From G963674685 sp964591275 (GTDB lineage Bacteria; Lernaellota; Lernaellaia; JACKCT01), in contig CAZQAE010000040.1 of assembly GCA_964591275.1 (NCBI GenBank), positions 1-49,686 on the forward strand: DNA of 49,686 bases. The letters are read 5' to 3'. Position numbers and translations under genes: made by a program. Below the pieces are notes generated by a model, which was not told where the DNA came from, searched no databases, and was given only the letters and a program-made list of their open reading frames with translations. Shown one piece after another: positions 24,577-33,775 of the stretch. How positions within the stretch are numbered: the first letter of the stretch is position 1; the number at the start of each line of letters is the position of its first letter.

Positions 24577-25026
24577 TTGTCACAAATTTTGACGAAGGTG
24601 TCGTCGGACATGGTCGCGGCAATGAAATCCCGCGACAAAGTCCTTCTGAACACTCTACGGCTGACCAAATCAGAACTAAAAAAAGTCGAACTGGACAAAG
24701 GTGATGAATTCGACGACGCGGATGCCATTGTTGTCATCCGGCGCGAGATGAAACGACGACGCGAGGCCATAGAGATATATCGTGCGGCGAATCGGAACGA
24801 CCTCGCAGACGTGGAAAGCGCCGAGGAAAAAATCCTGGCGTCTTATCTGCCCCAGGCTCTTACGCAAGAAGAAATCAAAAACTTATTGACCCAAACGATA
24901 AAAGAAGTTGGCGCGACGAGTCGTCGCGACATCGGGCGCGTGATGAAAACCATCATGCCCAAGCTTCAGGGACGAGCCGACGGAAAATTGGTGAAAGCGC
25001 TCGTCGATGAGGCTTTTGAGTCTTGA
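24577..25026 (+). CDS. yqeY: GatB/YqeY domain-containing protein
   Basis: The 149-residue product matches YqeY: an opening helix ILTKVSSDMVAAMKSRDKVLLNTLRL, IVVIRREMKRRREAIEIY, a run EEKILASYLPQALTQEEI and the end DGKLVKALVDEAF. The domain is shared with the tail of the amidotransferase GatB, and a tRNA-linked role is suspected. TTG 24577 is preferred over TTG 24562 because it follows the rpsU stop by one base with GAGG 9 bases upstream, and it aligns with the family N-terminus. Its position between rpsU and dnaG is typical of many bacteria. Confidence 0.88.
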   Translation: MSQILTKVSSDMVAAMKSRDKVLLNTLRLTKSELKKVELDKGDEFDDADAIVVIRREMKRRREAIEIYRAANRNDLADVESAEEKILASYLPQALTQEEIKNLLTQTIKEVGATSRRDIGRVMKTIMPKLQGRADGKLVKALVDEAFES

Positions 25027-25057
25027 CAACTTTTTAACACCGATCCGGGATATGCCG

Positions 25058-25516
25058 ATGCCTTATGTTGATCTGGTAATCGTGGTTGTCATTTTGATTT
25101 TTTCGGGAAAGGGCTTCGTCAAGGGTTTTTTCAACGAATGCCTGACCTTTTTAGGCTTTATTGTAGCCTTCTTTTTTTCCACGAATATGTACAAAGGATT
25201 CGGCTCCCTCGTCTCATCCAATTTAGGCGTCTCGCAAAGTCTTGGCCGTTTCGCGGCATTTCTTATCATTTTCCTCATCATCATTTTTGCCTTCGCCGCA
25301 GCCGGTCATTTGTTGTCAAAAGGAGCCAAAAAGCTAAAAGTCGGCGGCATGGATCGGACTCTGGGTGCCGTGTTCGGCGCCGCAAAAGGAGCTTTGCTCA
25401 TCGGGGTAATTCTTACTGTTTTATACAGCGGCAATGCGCCGTCGGGATCGTTTCTGGCGCCTTTCGTCACGCATTTCTTCGATCAGGCGATGAACATCAT
25501 AGATCTTAAACCATAA
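25058..25516 (+). CDS. cvpA: CvpA family membrane protein
   Basis: The 152-residue protein opens MPYVDLVIVVVILIFSGKGFVKG, the typical CvpA start. Four hydrophobic segments follow (about 5-25, 30-45, 70-90, 110-130), with Gly-rich turns and GGMDRTLGAVFGAAKGALL near residue 100. CvpA is required for colicin V production and is broadly linked to envelope stress. ATG 25058 has GGGA 7 bases upstream; ATG 25052 and TTG 25007 are alternatives. It lies inside the dnaG operon. Confidence 0.85.
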   Translation: MPYVDLVIVVVILIFSGKGFVKGFFNECLTFLGFIVAFFFSTNMYKGFGSLVSSNLGVSQSLGRFAAFLIIFLIIIFAFAAAGHLLSKGAKKLKVGGMDRTLGAVFGAAKGALLIGVILTVLYSGNAPSGSFLAPFVTHFFDQAMNIIDLKP

Positions 25517-25538
25517 ACTGACCTTGAAATTGGGATAA

Positions 25539-27344
25539 ATGGCCATCATTCCTCCTGAAAAGGTAGAGGAAATTCGCCGCCGGGCGGATATCCTTGAAAT
25601 CGCAATGCGACGAACCCAGATGAAAAAGGCTGGTCGCAATTGGGTGGGACTGTGTCCATTCCACGATGAAAAGACGCCAAGCTTCAGTATCAATACCGAG
25701 AGCCAGATATTCAAATGCTTCGGATGCGGGAAAGGCGGCGATGTTTTCACTCTGGTCATGGACCTTGAGGGCTTGAGTTTTCCTGAAGCCCTTCGCTCTT
25801 TGGCCGAGCATTGCGGTGTCGAAATCACAATGGAGGAGGGAACGGCGCCTTCAGGCGTCTCGCGCGAACAACTATTTCAAGTCAACGATGTCGCCCTCAA
25901 ATTCTACCAACATCTTCTTCATGACGAAAAAATGGGCGCCCAGGCGCGTCAATATCTTCAAGAACGGCGTATCTCCATCGATTCAGCGCAAAAATTCAAA
26001 CTCGGTTGGGCGCCCGATTCCTGGGATTCGCTCCTATCGGAGCTCAAGAGAAAGCACGTTTCCTTGGAAAATGCGGAAAAAATCGGCCTGATCGCAAAAA
26101 GAGAATCCGGGGGATTCTACGATCGCTTTCGCGCCAGACTGATGTTCCCTATCAGAAATTCGGCGTCAAAGACGATAGGTTTCAGCGGTCGCATTCTCAG
26201 CGGTGAGGAAAAAGCTAAATATATCAACTCGATAGAGAGCCCAATCTTTAATAAAGGCAGCAACTTTTACGGCATCGATCTTGCTTTGGAAGGAATTAGG
26301 AAGAAAAACCGCCTGATTCTTTGCGAGGGCAACCTGGATGTGATTATGCTGCATCAATACAAATTCACAGAATCTCTTGCCTCTCTCGGCACCGCTTTGA
26401 CCGAAAATCACATCCGGCGCCTTATGCGCATCACCTCCAACACATTCTTGGTTTTCGACGGAGACGAAGCCGGCCAAAAAGCCATGAGAAGGGCATTGGA
26501 ACTCTTTTTGCCCATGGATGTCCAACCACACTGCGTTGTTCTTCCAAAAGGAGAAGACCCGGACTCATTTCTCCAGAAGGAGGGGCCGGAAGCAATGGAG
26601 GCGCTGATAAGCGAAGCGGATACCCTGATTTCCTTCGTTGTAGACGGGGCCTTTGCCGACCTGCCATCGGACAATGAGGGAAGAACCAGGGCCGTTGATC
26701 AACTATCCCCGATCCTTTTGAAAATCGGAAACGCCGTGTTGCAGAATCTTTGGTTCAAAACCGTCGCGGAACGCGCCGGTGTTTCTGAATCCGCCCTGAG
26801 ACAACGAATTCTCAAAGGACGCAAACCTTTCCCTAAAAGTGGCCCCGCCCCCCGCTCCGGAAACGTACCGGCAACAGGCATGGACGATCCTGAAAACAGA
26901 CTGGTCAGATTGCTGATAAACTTCCCACGGCTGGCGACACGTTTCATTGAAGAAAATGTCGAAACGGAGTTATCCAATCCTGCGCTGAAGTCTCTGGTAA
27001 ACACGATATGTAATCTGGCGCTATCGAGCCAGAACAACGGCGATTTTGATATGGCCTCGGTGATTGGAGAAATTCGAGATCAGGAACTGCAAAGCCTTAT
27101 CGCCGGCTGGACAATGGACACCAGCGGCATTGAGGACAAAGACGCCGATCAGGCTTTCTTCGATTTTTTATCCCATATCAGATGCCGGAAAATAGACACG
27201 AAGATCAAAGAACTTGAGATAACGGCTAAAGCTATGCTTCACTCCGGCGATGAAAGCCGGGCGTTGGAGATTTTCAAGAAAGCTCACGATCTTCGCCGCT
27301 CGCGAGAAACCATGAAAAACTTGTTAAGCGACCAACGAACCTGA
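25539..27344 (+). CDS. dnaG: DNA primase
   Basis: The 601-residue primase starts with a CHC2 zinc ribbon: Cys39, His42, Cys60 and Cys63 within LCPFHDEKTPSF and KCFGCGKGGD. The RNA-polymerase core follows, with the TOPRIM segment LILCEGNLDVIMLHQYKF and LVFDGDEAGQKAMRRAL, whose Glu and Asp residues bind Mg2+. The C-terminal third is the helicase-interacting region. It makes RNA primers at the replication fork. It sits 22 bases after the CvpA gene, and its stop TGA overlaps a possible upstream ATG of rpoD. Confidence 0.97.
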   Translation: MAIIPPEKVEEIRRRADILEIAMRRTQMKKAGRNWVGLCPFHDEKTPSFSINTESQIFKCFGCGKGGDVFTLVMDLEGLSFPEALRSLAEHCGVEITMEEGTAPSGVSREQLFQVNDVALKFYQHLLHDEKMGAQARQYLQERRISIDSAQKFKLGWAPDSWDSLLSELKRKHVSLENAEKIGLIAKRESGGFYDRFRARLMFPIRNSASKTIGFSGRILSGEEKAKYINSIESPIFNKGSNFYGIDLALEGIRKKNRLILCEGNLDVIMLHQYKFTESLASLGTALTENHIRRLMRITSNTFLVFDGDEAGQKAMRRALELFLPMDVQPHCVVLPKGEDPDSFLQKEGPEAMEALISEADTLISFVVDGAFADLPSDNEGRTRAVDQLSPILLKIGNAVLQNLWFKTVAERAGVSESALRQRILKGRKPFPKSGPAPRSGNVPATGMDDPENRLVRLLINFPRLATRFIEENVETELSNPALKSLVNTICNLALSSQNNGDFDMASVIGEIRDQELQSLIAGWTMDTSGIEDKDADQAFFDFLSHIRCRKIDTKIKELEITAKAMLHSGDESRALEIFKKAHDLRRSRETMKNLLSDQRT

Positions 27345-27364
27345 TGACGCAAGGAGTCGATTGG

Positions 27365-29101
27365 ATGCCAAAAGAAAAAGACATAAACGAATTTAAGCAA
27401 CTCATCCTCCTCGGTAAGCAACGCGGTTTCCTGACCTACGACGAGGTCAACGAACAGCTTCCGGCGGACTTGTTTTCCGGCGAACAAATCGACGACGTCA
27501 TGATCATGCTCAATGAGCTGGACATCGATATCGTTGACGATGTCTCTAAAGCCAAATCTGTAAAAGATAAAAAAGCCGATGAGGAAGAAGAGAATGACGC
27601 CATTGCCGATTCCATCGGCAAGACCAACGATCCCGTCAGAATGTACTTGAGGGAAATGGGGTCCGTATCCCTGCTGACCCGCGAGGGCGAAGTCGAAATC
27701 GCCAAGCGCATTGAAAAGGGGAATCAGGACGCCCTGCGCGCCATTATTTCATCGCCCCTCACCGCGCGACTGATGATGAATATCAAGAAAAGACTTGCTG
27801 CAGGCGAAGTTAAACTACGGGACATCATCAAGGGACTGGACGACGAACTGGAAGTCACCAACACTGATCGTCTCATGCAGAAAGTCATCAACAACATCAC
27901 TAAGATTCAAGCCCTGGATGAAAAAACCATAAATGAAATGGCGCTTCTGGCTAAGAAAAAACTGACGAAAGTTGAAAGAAGCAACATAAAAAAGAAAATC
28001 AGCCGGTCTCAAAACTCCTCCTTTCGATACCTTGAGGAAATCCATATTCACGAAGGCGTGGTGGATAGAATCATCAACCATCATTTGATTCTGAATACAA
28101 GGATCCGAGAATACCAGAAGGACCTGGTAAAAATCCAAATGTCCACCAAGCTGCCTCATATCGAATTGAAAAGAATGTTTCGCATGGCGCAAAAGAATTC
28201 AAAGGATTTCGCCAAGGCCTGCAAATCGAACAAAGTCAAAGGCGAACTCATTCTTCGATACGAACCGATTTATAAGGAAACGGAAAAAGCGATCAGGACC
28301 GCGGAGCGCGACGCCATGCAAAAATTCCCGGCCCTTCGCGCGGTGGTCGCCGAAGCGAGGACGGGAAGGCGATTGGCCTCCATCGCCAAAACGGAACTCA
28401 TTGAGGCGAACCTGCGGCTGGTGGTGTCCATCGCTAAAAAATATACGAATAGGGGCTTGCAGTTTCTGGACCTCATCCAGGAAGGGAATATCGGCCTGAT
28501 GAAGGCGGTCGACAAATTCGAATACCAGCGTGGCTACAAATTCTCCACCTACGCCACGTGGTGGATTCGCCAGGCGATCACCAGAGCCATCGCCGATCAG
28601 GCCAGGACGATCCGCATTCCCGTCCACATGATCGAAACGATCAACAAGTTGGTTAGAACAAGTCGATATCTGGTGCAGGAAATGGGTCGCGAACCGACGC
28701 CGGAGGAAATCGCTGATAAGATGGACCTTCCGCTGGACAAGGTTCGCAAAGTTCTCAAAATCGCTAAAGAGCCGATTTCCCTGGAAACCCCGATCGGCGA
28801 AGAAGAAGATTCCCACCTCGGGGATTTTATCGAAGACAAGAAAATCACCAGCCCTTCCGAATCCGTCCTGCAGGCCAATCTCGCCGATCAAACCAGAAAG
28901 GTGCTGGCGACCTTGACGCCCAGAGAGGAAAAAGTATTAAGAATGCGATTCGGAATCGGCGAGCGATCCGACCATACGCTTGAAGAGGTTGGCCAGGATT
29001 TCGACGTAACCCGAGAGCGCATTCGACAAATCGAGGCCAAGGCATTACGCAAGTTACGTCATCCCAGCCGCAGCAAAAAACTGCGATCTTTCAGAGATTG
29101 A
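27365..29101 (+). CDS. rpoD: RNA polymerase sigma factor RpoD (sigma-70)
   Basis: The protein contains region 1.1 (NEFKQLILLGKQRGFLTYDEV), region 1.2 (DPVRMYLREMGSVSLLTREGE), a non-conserved basic section with several KK and RK pairs, region 2 (FLDLIQEGNIGLMKAVDKFEY, YKFSTYATWWIRQAITRAIA, TIRIPVHMIE), region 3 and region 4.2 (TRERIRQIEAKALRKL). These read the -10 and -35 elements. ATG 27365 is chosen because AAGGAG lies about 8 bases upstream; ATG 27344 is in frame but would overlap dnaG and lacks a ribosome-binding site. It follows dnaG directly. Confidence 0.97.
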   Translation: MPKEKDINEFKQLILLGKQRGFLTYDEVNEQLPADLFSGEQIDDVMIMLNELDIDIVDDVSKAKSVKDKKADEEEENDAIADSIGKTNDPVRMYLREMGSVSLLTREGEVEIAKRIEKGNQDALRAIISSPLTARLMMNIKKRLAAGEVKLRDIIKGLDDELEVTNTDRLMQKVINNITKIQALDEKTINEMALLAKKKLTKVERSNIKKKISRSQNSSFRYLEEIHIHEGVVDRIINHHLILNTRIREYQKDLVKIQMSTKLPHIELKRMFRMAQKNSKDFAKACKSNKVKGELILRYEPIYKETEKAIRTAERDAMQKFPALRAVVAEARTGRRLASIAKTELIEANLRLVVSIAKKYTNRGLQFLDLIQEGNIGLMKAVDKFEYQRGYKFSTYATWWIRQAITRAIADQARTIRIPVHMIETINKLVRTSRYLVQEMGREPTPEEIADKMDLPLDKVRKVLKIAKEPISLETPIGEEEDSHLGDFIEDKKITSPSESVLQANLADQTRKVLATLTPREEKVLRMRFGIGERSDHTLEEVGQDFDVTRERIRQIEAKALRKLRHPSRSKKLRSFRD

Positions 29102-29166
29102 CGTCACGATGTTGACACATCAACACGCAAAGTATATAGGGCACGCTTGCCAAAGCGGTCACAAGC

Positions 29167-29239
29167 GGGCCCATAGCTCAGTTGGTAGAGCCGCCGGCTC
29201 ATAACCGGCTGGTCGTAGGTTCGAATCCTGCTGGGCCCA
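29167..29239 (+). tRNA. tRNA with anticodon CAU (tRNA-Met, or tRNA-Ile2)
   Basis: The 73-base sequence folds as a cloverleaf: a perfect 7-bp acceptor (GGGCCCA with TGGGCCC), D arm GCTC-AGTTGGTA-GAGC, anticodon arm GCCGG-CTCATAA-CCGGC with CAT at the anticodon, and T arm GTAGG-TTCGAAT-CCTGC. The CCA is not encoded, since the next bases are AAG. CAU can serve elongator Met or, after lysidine modification, Ile-AUA; I could not decide which. It is not the initiator by the acceptor pairing (G1-C72 paired). Confidence 0.92.
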
Positions 29240-29339
29240 AAGTATTTGCCGCCGCCAAGGAAATGAAGCGTTGGCGGGACATGCAACGGCGGCAGACGCA
29301 TTTGACCATTGCTCGCGAGAATTCGGCTTGATTGAAAAT

Positions 29340-30455
29340 ATGACAAAGATCCATGACGTTCTTCAGATCCTCGACCATTTATTTCCGCCGGGCCTCGCTG
29401 ACAAAGACGATCCCATCGGAGTCCAGGTGGGCGACCCCGATGCACCGCTAAAAGGCATTTCCATCGCCTTGGAAGCAACCATCGAGACCCTTCACTCAGC
29501 CGCGAATAACGGCTCCAATGTACTGATCACGCATCATCCTCTCATCTACCGACCCCTCGCAAAACTCCTGGCGTCAGACCCAAGCGCAAACGCCGTCATG
29601 GAAGCCGTCAAACTCGGCATCTGCGTGGCGTCCTATCATACCAATGCTGACTGGGCGCATACCGGGCTCAATGATTTCATCGCCGGCGCTATGGAATTAA
29701 ATAACCTACGGCCTCTGAAAATTCGCTTTGAGCGAAAATTGTTCAAGCTCGTCACTTTCGTGCCGCCGGAGAAAATTGACGATGTTTCCGAAGCGCTTTT
29801 CGAACAGGGCGCCGGCGTCATCGGTGATTACGAAAAATGTTCTTTTCGAATCGATGGGACGGGCACCTTTTTGCCGCAAGAAGGGACCGACCCCTATTTG
29901 GGAAAGGTCGGTCAACTCGCCAATGAAAAAGAAATCCGCCTGGAAGCGCTGGTGGAAAGCGAATTTCTATCCGAAGCCATAATAGCGATGATCAAAGCGC
30001 ACCCATACGATGAAGTGGCATATGACATCTATCCATTGCATCAGGCACGCTCACGGCACGGCGTGGCGCGGCTGGGCGATCTGCGCCTGGCGCAGTCGCC
30101 GCAGCAGTTGGCCGAGCAACTCAAGAAGCGACTTCAGCTCGACAATATTATCGGAATCGGCCCGCTGGACGAACCGGTGGAAAGAGTTGCTGTTTGCACT
30201 GGCGCAGGCGCCTTTCTTCTGCCACAAATCACAAAAATGAAATCTACTCTTTACGTCAGCGGCGATATTCGTTATCACGACGCCAGATTTGCCGAGCAAT
30301 CAGGGCTGCCGGTTCTGGATATCGGACATTTCGGCTCGGAAATTCATTTTGTCAAAATGGTGGCCGCGCAATTGGAAAAGGAACTGGGGAAACAATCAAT
30401 GCACCTTAATGTGCATGCTATAAACGTTGAAAAAAATCCGTTCATATCCATTTAG
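29340..30455 (+). CDS. Nif3-like dinuclear metal center protein (YqfO type)
   Basis: The N-terminal Nif3 half has DPIGVQVGDP, VLITHHPLIYRP and CVASYHTNADWAHTGLND, and the C-terminal half has DIGHFGSEIHFVKM. Together these give the His and Glu residues for two metal ions. Between them, residues about 120-235 form an inserted CutA1/PII-like domain (KLVTFVPPEKIDDVSEALFEQGAGVIGDYE), the YqfO layout. ATG 29340 aligns with family N-termini; an in-frame TTG further upstream adds unrelated residues. It is a member of the rpoD-tRNA-Nif3-zinc-ribbon block. Proposed roles include GTP cyclohydrolase I type 2 activity, which remains uncertain here. Confidence 0.9.
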   Translation: MTKIHDVLQILDHLFPPGLADKDDPIGVQVGDPDAPLKGISIALEATIETLHSAANNGSNVLITHHPLIYRPLAKLLASDPSANAVMEAVKLGICVASYHTNADWAHTGLNDFIAGAMELNNLRPLKIRFERKLFKLVTFVPPEKIDDVSEALFEQGAGVIGDYEKCSFRIDGTGTFLPQEGTDPYLGKVGQLANEKEIRLEALVESEFLSEAIIAMIKAHPYDEVAYDIYPLHQARSRHGVARLGDLRLAQSPQQLAEQLKKRLQLDNIIGIGPLDEPVERVAVCTGAGAFLLPQITKMKSTLYVSGDIRYHDARFAEQSGLPVLDIGHFGSEIHFVKMVAAQLEKELGKQSMHLNVHAINVEKNPFISI

Positions 30456-30467
30456 AAGGTAAAAAAA

Positions 30468-31211
30468 TTGAAAACTTTCGTCGAACAACTCGCAGCTCTT
30501 GGACTTTTGCAGGGGGTGGATCTCCAGGTTGACCAACTCGAAGAGGAAATGAAGCTTATCCCCAAGCAAATTTCCAAAATTGAAAAACAAATCACTATTG
30601 CCCAGGCTGAATTGGAGAGCCATAAGCAGAACCTGTCGGAGTACCAGAAAAAAAGGGTAAAGATGGAAGTTGAGCTGGAAGATGCTGAAAAGCGCATCTC
30701 TGACGACAAGGTCAAGCTCATGAACATAAAAACCAATACGGAATATGCCGCCCTACTCAAAGAAATCGATAATATCGAAAAGGCGAACGATGAGCGTTCA
30801 GAGGACATTCTCCTTCTGATGGAGCAGATGGACCAGGTTGAGATGGAAGTCAAAAAGGCGACCATGCAATATAATGAAGCCACCAGCGTTATCGAACAAC
30901 AAGCCAGCAAGCACAAAAACCGCCTCGTAGCCATCCCCGCCGAAATCGACAAACTCAATAAAAAGAAAGCGAATTTGGCAGTTGACCTGCACAAGGATCT
31001 CATCGCCCGCTACCTGGACCTGCGAACGATTCGCGGCGGTCTCGCCATTGTGAAAGTCAACGGCTTTCTGTGCGCCGGATGCAATATGTCCATCCCGCCT
31101 CAAGTGGTGAACCGACTGCAACGAAACGAGGAACTGATATTCTGCCCCAGTTGCCAGCGTATCCTCTACTGGGCGGGAGAGAAGCGAATCAATGAACTTA
31201 CCGAAAGTTGA
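30468..31211 (+). CDS. Coiled-coil C4-type zinc ribbon protein
   Basis: Most of the 247 residues form a long coiled coil rich in Glu, Lys, Gln and Leu (about 15-185). The C-terminus has two CxxC pairs, FLCAGCNMSIPP and FCPSCQRILYW, that bind one zinc. This matches the C4-type zinc-ribbon/zf-RING_7 family often encoded near rpoD and Nif3 genes. It probably binds nucleic acid or a partner protein, but no role is established. The TTG start at 30468 has GAAGGT upstream. It overlaps the RNase HI gene by 20 bases. Confidence 0.85.
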   Translation: MKTFVEQLAALGLLQGVDLQVDQLEEEMKLIPKQISKIEKQITIAQAELESHKQNLSEYQKKRVKMEVELEDAEKRISDDKVKLMNIKTNTEYAALLKEIDNIEKANDERSEDILLLMEQMDQVEMEVKKATMQYNEATSVIEQQASKHKNRLVAIPAEIDKLNKKKANLAVDLHKDLIARYLDLRTIRGGLAIVKVNGFLCAGCNMSIPPQVVNRLQRNEELIFCPSCQRILYWAGEKRINELTES

Positions 31212-31824
31212 TGAAGCAAAGCGAAGAAAACTTGGGCTTCTCCTAAAAGCCGCCGCACAAAGCATCCACCTCAGAAAAATCGCAGAGGCGGCAGGGATGA
31301 ACATCGGCGAAGCCAGAAGTATCCTTAACGAAAACGCCGAGTCTCTTCTTCCCGAGTTCGATTCAAAACAAATAAAAAAAGCCAAACCGCGTAAAATCGT
31401 GAATGACGACACGGGGAAAATGATCCTTTTCACCGATGGCGGTTCGCGCGGCAATCCGGGTCCGGGCGGGGCGGGAGCTTACTTGACCACGACGGATGCG
31501 GTCATGGTCGGCGCATACAAGAAATACCTGGGACACGTCACCAACAATGAAGCGGAATACATGGCCCTCATTCTTGGCCTCGATGAAGCGGCAAAGGCCG
31601 GCGCGCAGGATCTGGAAGTGCGAATGGATTCGGAACTCGTTGTGCGGCAGTTGACGGGTGTTTATAAAACGCGCCACCCGGCCCTGATAGACCTGGGGCG
31701 AATGGTTCGTTTCAAAGAGCAACACTTTAAGCGCGTCTCCTATCAACACATCCGCCGTGAAAAAAACACAGTGGCCGACAAACTCGCGAACGAAGCCATG
31801 GACGAACACAAGGATTTTGATTAA
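31192..31824 (+). CDS. RNase HI family protein with N-terminal extension
   Basis: The RNase H domain covers about residues 74-205. Its DEDD active site is visible as LFTDGGSRGNPGPGG, NNEAEYMALILGL, EVRMDSELVVRQL and NTVADKLANEA. It cleaves RNA in RNA-DNA hybrids. The first about 70 residues (KVDEAKRRKLGLLLKAAAQSI, KIAEAAGMNIGEARSIL) are helical and not the usual HBD zinc-like domain; they look like a small helix-turn-helix. The gene starts inside the zinc-ribbon gene. Shorter plant-type RNase HI homologues commonly share this domain architecture. Catalysis is inferred from the retained residues. Confidence 0.85.
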   Translation: MNLPKVDEAKRRKLGLLLKAAAQSIHLRKIAEAAGMNIGEARSILNENAESLLPEFDSKQIKKAKPRKIVNDDTGKMILFTDGGSRGNPGPGGAGAYLTTTDAVMVGAYKKYLGHVTNNEAEYMALILGLDEAAKAGAQDLEVRMDSELVVRQLTGVYKTRHPALIDLGRMVRFKEQHFKRVSYQHIRREKNTVADKLANEAMDEHKDFD

Positions 31825-31995
31825 TCCGCCACCTGTTGCCTGGATTTTGTCAAATTTCTCTAAAAAACTTCTTTAACTCAATGGCCTTCTGGGCTAGGCA
31901 TCATACCGCATGCCCTTTCACACAAGAGAAATTCAAATATTTTTTTAGCTGGTTTTTAATTTACATTCTGATTTTATAAAGATAACCTTTACAGT

Positions 31996-32390
31996 GCCGG
32001 AGCGGTCAAGGCGGTCGCCGGCGAATTTATTCGCGGGAGGAAAGTCCGGGCTCCACAGGGCAAGGCGCCGGCTAACGGCCGGCGGGGGTGACCCTAGGGA
32101 AAGTGCCACAGAAATTACACAGCCGATGGATGCCTTTGGGCGTCACAGGCAATGGTGAAATGGTGCAGTAAGAGCGCACCCGCGACAGCCGGGAAACCGG
32201 CGGCGAGGTAAACCCCGCCTGGTGCAAGGTCTAATCGAGAAGCGCTTGAGGGCGGCCCGTCCGATGCTTCCGGGTTGACCGCGAGAGATGGTTGGCAACG
32301 ACCGTCCTAGATGAATGATCGTCGCCGCGCGTTTAAGCACATGGGGGGCTGACGCGCGGAACAAGACCCGGCTTACCAGACCGCTCCGGC
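31996..32390 (+). ncRNA. rnpB: RNase P RNA (M1, type A)
   Basis: The P1 helix GCCGGAGCGGTC (31996-32007) pairs perfectly with GACCGCTCCGGC (32379-32390). Universal core elements are present: GAGGAAAGTCCGGGCTCC near 32036, AGTGCCACAGAAA near 32101, GAGGTAAACCCC near 32203 and AAGACCCGGCTTACC near 32362. It is the catalytic RNA that trims the 5' ends of tRNA precursors. It lies 171 bases after the RNase HI stop, with TATAAAG about 20 bases before the RNA but no clear -35. It converges on the GT39-like gene with 22 bases between them. Confidence 0.95.
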
Positions 32391-32412
32391 CCCCATTTCG
32401 TTTCATCGGTTT

Positions 32413-33759
32413 CTAATAAAAGAAATAGACTTCGCCGAGGCTCGTCTGGTGAAGGACAAGCGCAACGTGGATCAAAGACAAGCCCAACAGGAAGATAAGA
32501 AGCTCAAGGCCCCTGCCCTCCTTGTCTTCCGCTTCCAGCACTTTGACTGCCGGCAAAATGGCCAGCGACGGCGCCACAGCCAGTAGGTATCGAGGATTGG
32601 GAAGAGTGATCAGCACAAATGCCACGTAAATAATTCCAACCAAGGCCAAACGCAAATTCGCCATGTCCCGATCATTGCGCGCAATGTTAAAAAAGCCCGA
32701 TACCCAAAGCGGGATATTCCATAGGCCCACCATAAATGGGATTAACGGCGCAAGGAAATTGCGCACATAAAAGAAACCGCCGTCAGGAATCACCATGACG
32801 AGAACGAAGCTTCCCAGCTTTTGCGCCTGAATCCATAGCGATCCCGTCCACGCCGCATAGGCGAACCACGGCAGCAGTATCAGCGCCGGTCCGATGAGGA
32901 CCAGCCACGTGCCAATTTGTTTCAAGGCTCTGCGACCACGCGAAGCGCATAGCATCAGGATCAGAAATATCGGCGGCAGCAAAAATCCGTTGTAGCGCGA
33001 AAGAACGGCGACGCCGATGCACAGGCCGCACCACAAGCCATCCAGTGCTTTTCGCGACTCCATGTACCTGTCAAAAAGCAGCAGGCACGCTGTAAATATC
33101 AGCCAAAACGGCGGATCAAGAATTGAGGACGCGCCGTTGAACCATACAAGGGGATAGGACAGACACAGGGCGCAGGCCACAAGGGCCATGCGCCGACCCG
33201 CTTGTCGCTTGATCCAGAGGTAGGCCAGACAACATGCGCCAAGAGCGCATAGGCATCCAAACAGACGGCCAACAATAATTTTTGCGCCGAAAACGGAATA
33301 TATCCCGGCGTAAACGAGAGGCAGGAAGGGAGGATGGTGTGGGCCAAGCCAGTCATTGACCTCGGTGTAATTGTTGAAATACGCTTTGAAGCCGTGTTGA
33401 AAAAGGTAACGCGACGCCTCGATATTGCTGAGTTCGTCGTTCCAAGGCATCATCGTCAAAGCAACGACAACCCACAGGCCAAAAATTATCGCCACTCCAG
33501 CAATCTCGATGATCGGCCCTTTTTCCAGCAACCGGGTCAGCAGGCGCATTCCCGGTTTCGGGGAATCCATCGCCATCATGGCGATCATCAGCCAGGCGAC
33601 GCATGCGCTGGTCGCCGCCAAAAGGGATTCGAGAGTCAGGCTGGATTGATCTGAATAACCGGAAAAGGCGATCAAACCCACCAGGTAGGCCAGGGGGAAG
33701 GAAGCGGCCAGCAGAACCGTCAGACGGCTCGGATTTTTTGAAGCAATGATTCGCCCCAC
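32413..33759 (-). CDS. GT39/ArnT-like integral membrane glycosyltransferase
   Basis: The 448-residue protein has about 10-12 membrane helices. The first outer loop carries the acidic pair in WNDELSNIEASRYLF and is followed by the proline-rich LGPHHPPFLPLVYAGIYSVFG, as in dolichol-phosphate-mannose/undecaprenyl-sugar-dependent GT-C enzymes (PMT_2 family). It probably adds a sugar from a lipid carrier to a glycan or lipid on the periplasmic side. The start is GTG 33759, with only a weak ribosome site. It is the last gene of a four-gene minus-strand glycan operon, 16 bases behind the flavoprotein. Confidence 0.8.
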   Translation of the reverse strand: MGRIIASKNPSRLTVLLAASFPLAYLVGLIAFSGYSDQSSLTLESLLAATSACVAWLMIAMMAMDSPKPGMRLLTRLLEKGPIIEIAGVAIIFGLWVVVALTMMPWNDELSNIEASRYLFQHGFKAYFNNYTEVNDWLGPHHPPFLPLVYAGIYSVFGAKIIVGRLFGCLCALGACCLAYLWIKRQAGRRMALVACALCLSYPLVWFNGASSILDPPFWLIFTACLLLFDRYMESRKALDGLWCGLCIGVAVLSRYNGFLLPPIFLILMLCASRGRRALKQIGTWLVLIGPALILLPWFAYAAWTGSLWIQAQKLGSFVLVMVIPDGGFFYVRNFLAPLIPFMVGLWNIPLWVSGFFNIARNDRDMANLRLALVGIIYVAFVLITLPNPRYLLAVAPSLAILPAVKVLEAEDKEGRGLELLIFLLGLSLIHVALVLHQTSLGEVYFFY

Positions 33760-33775
33760 CCTTTATCCGCCTTGT

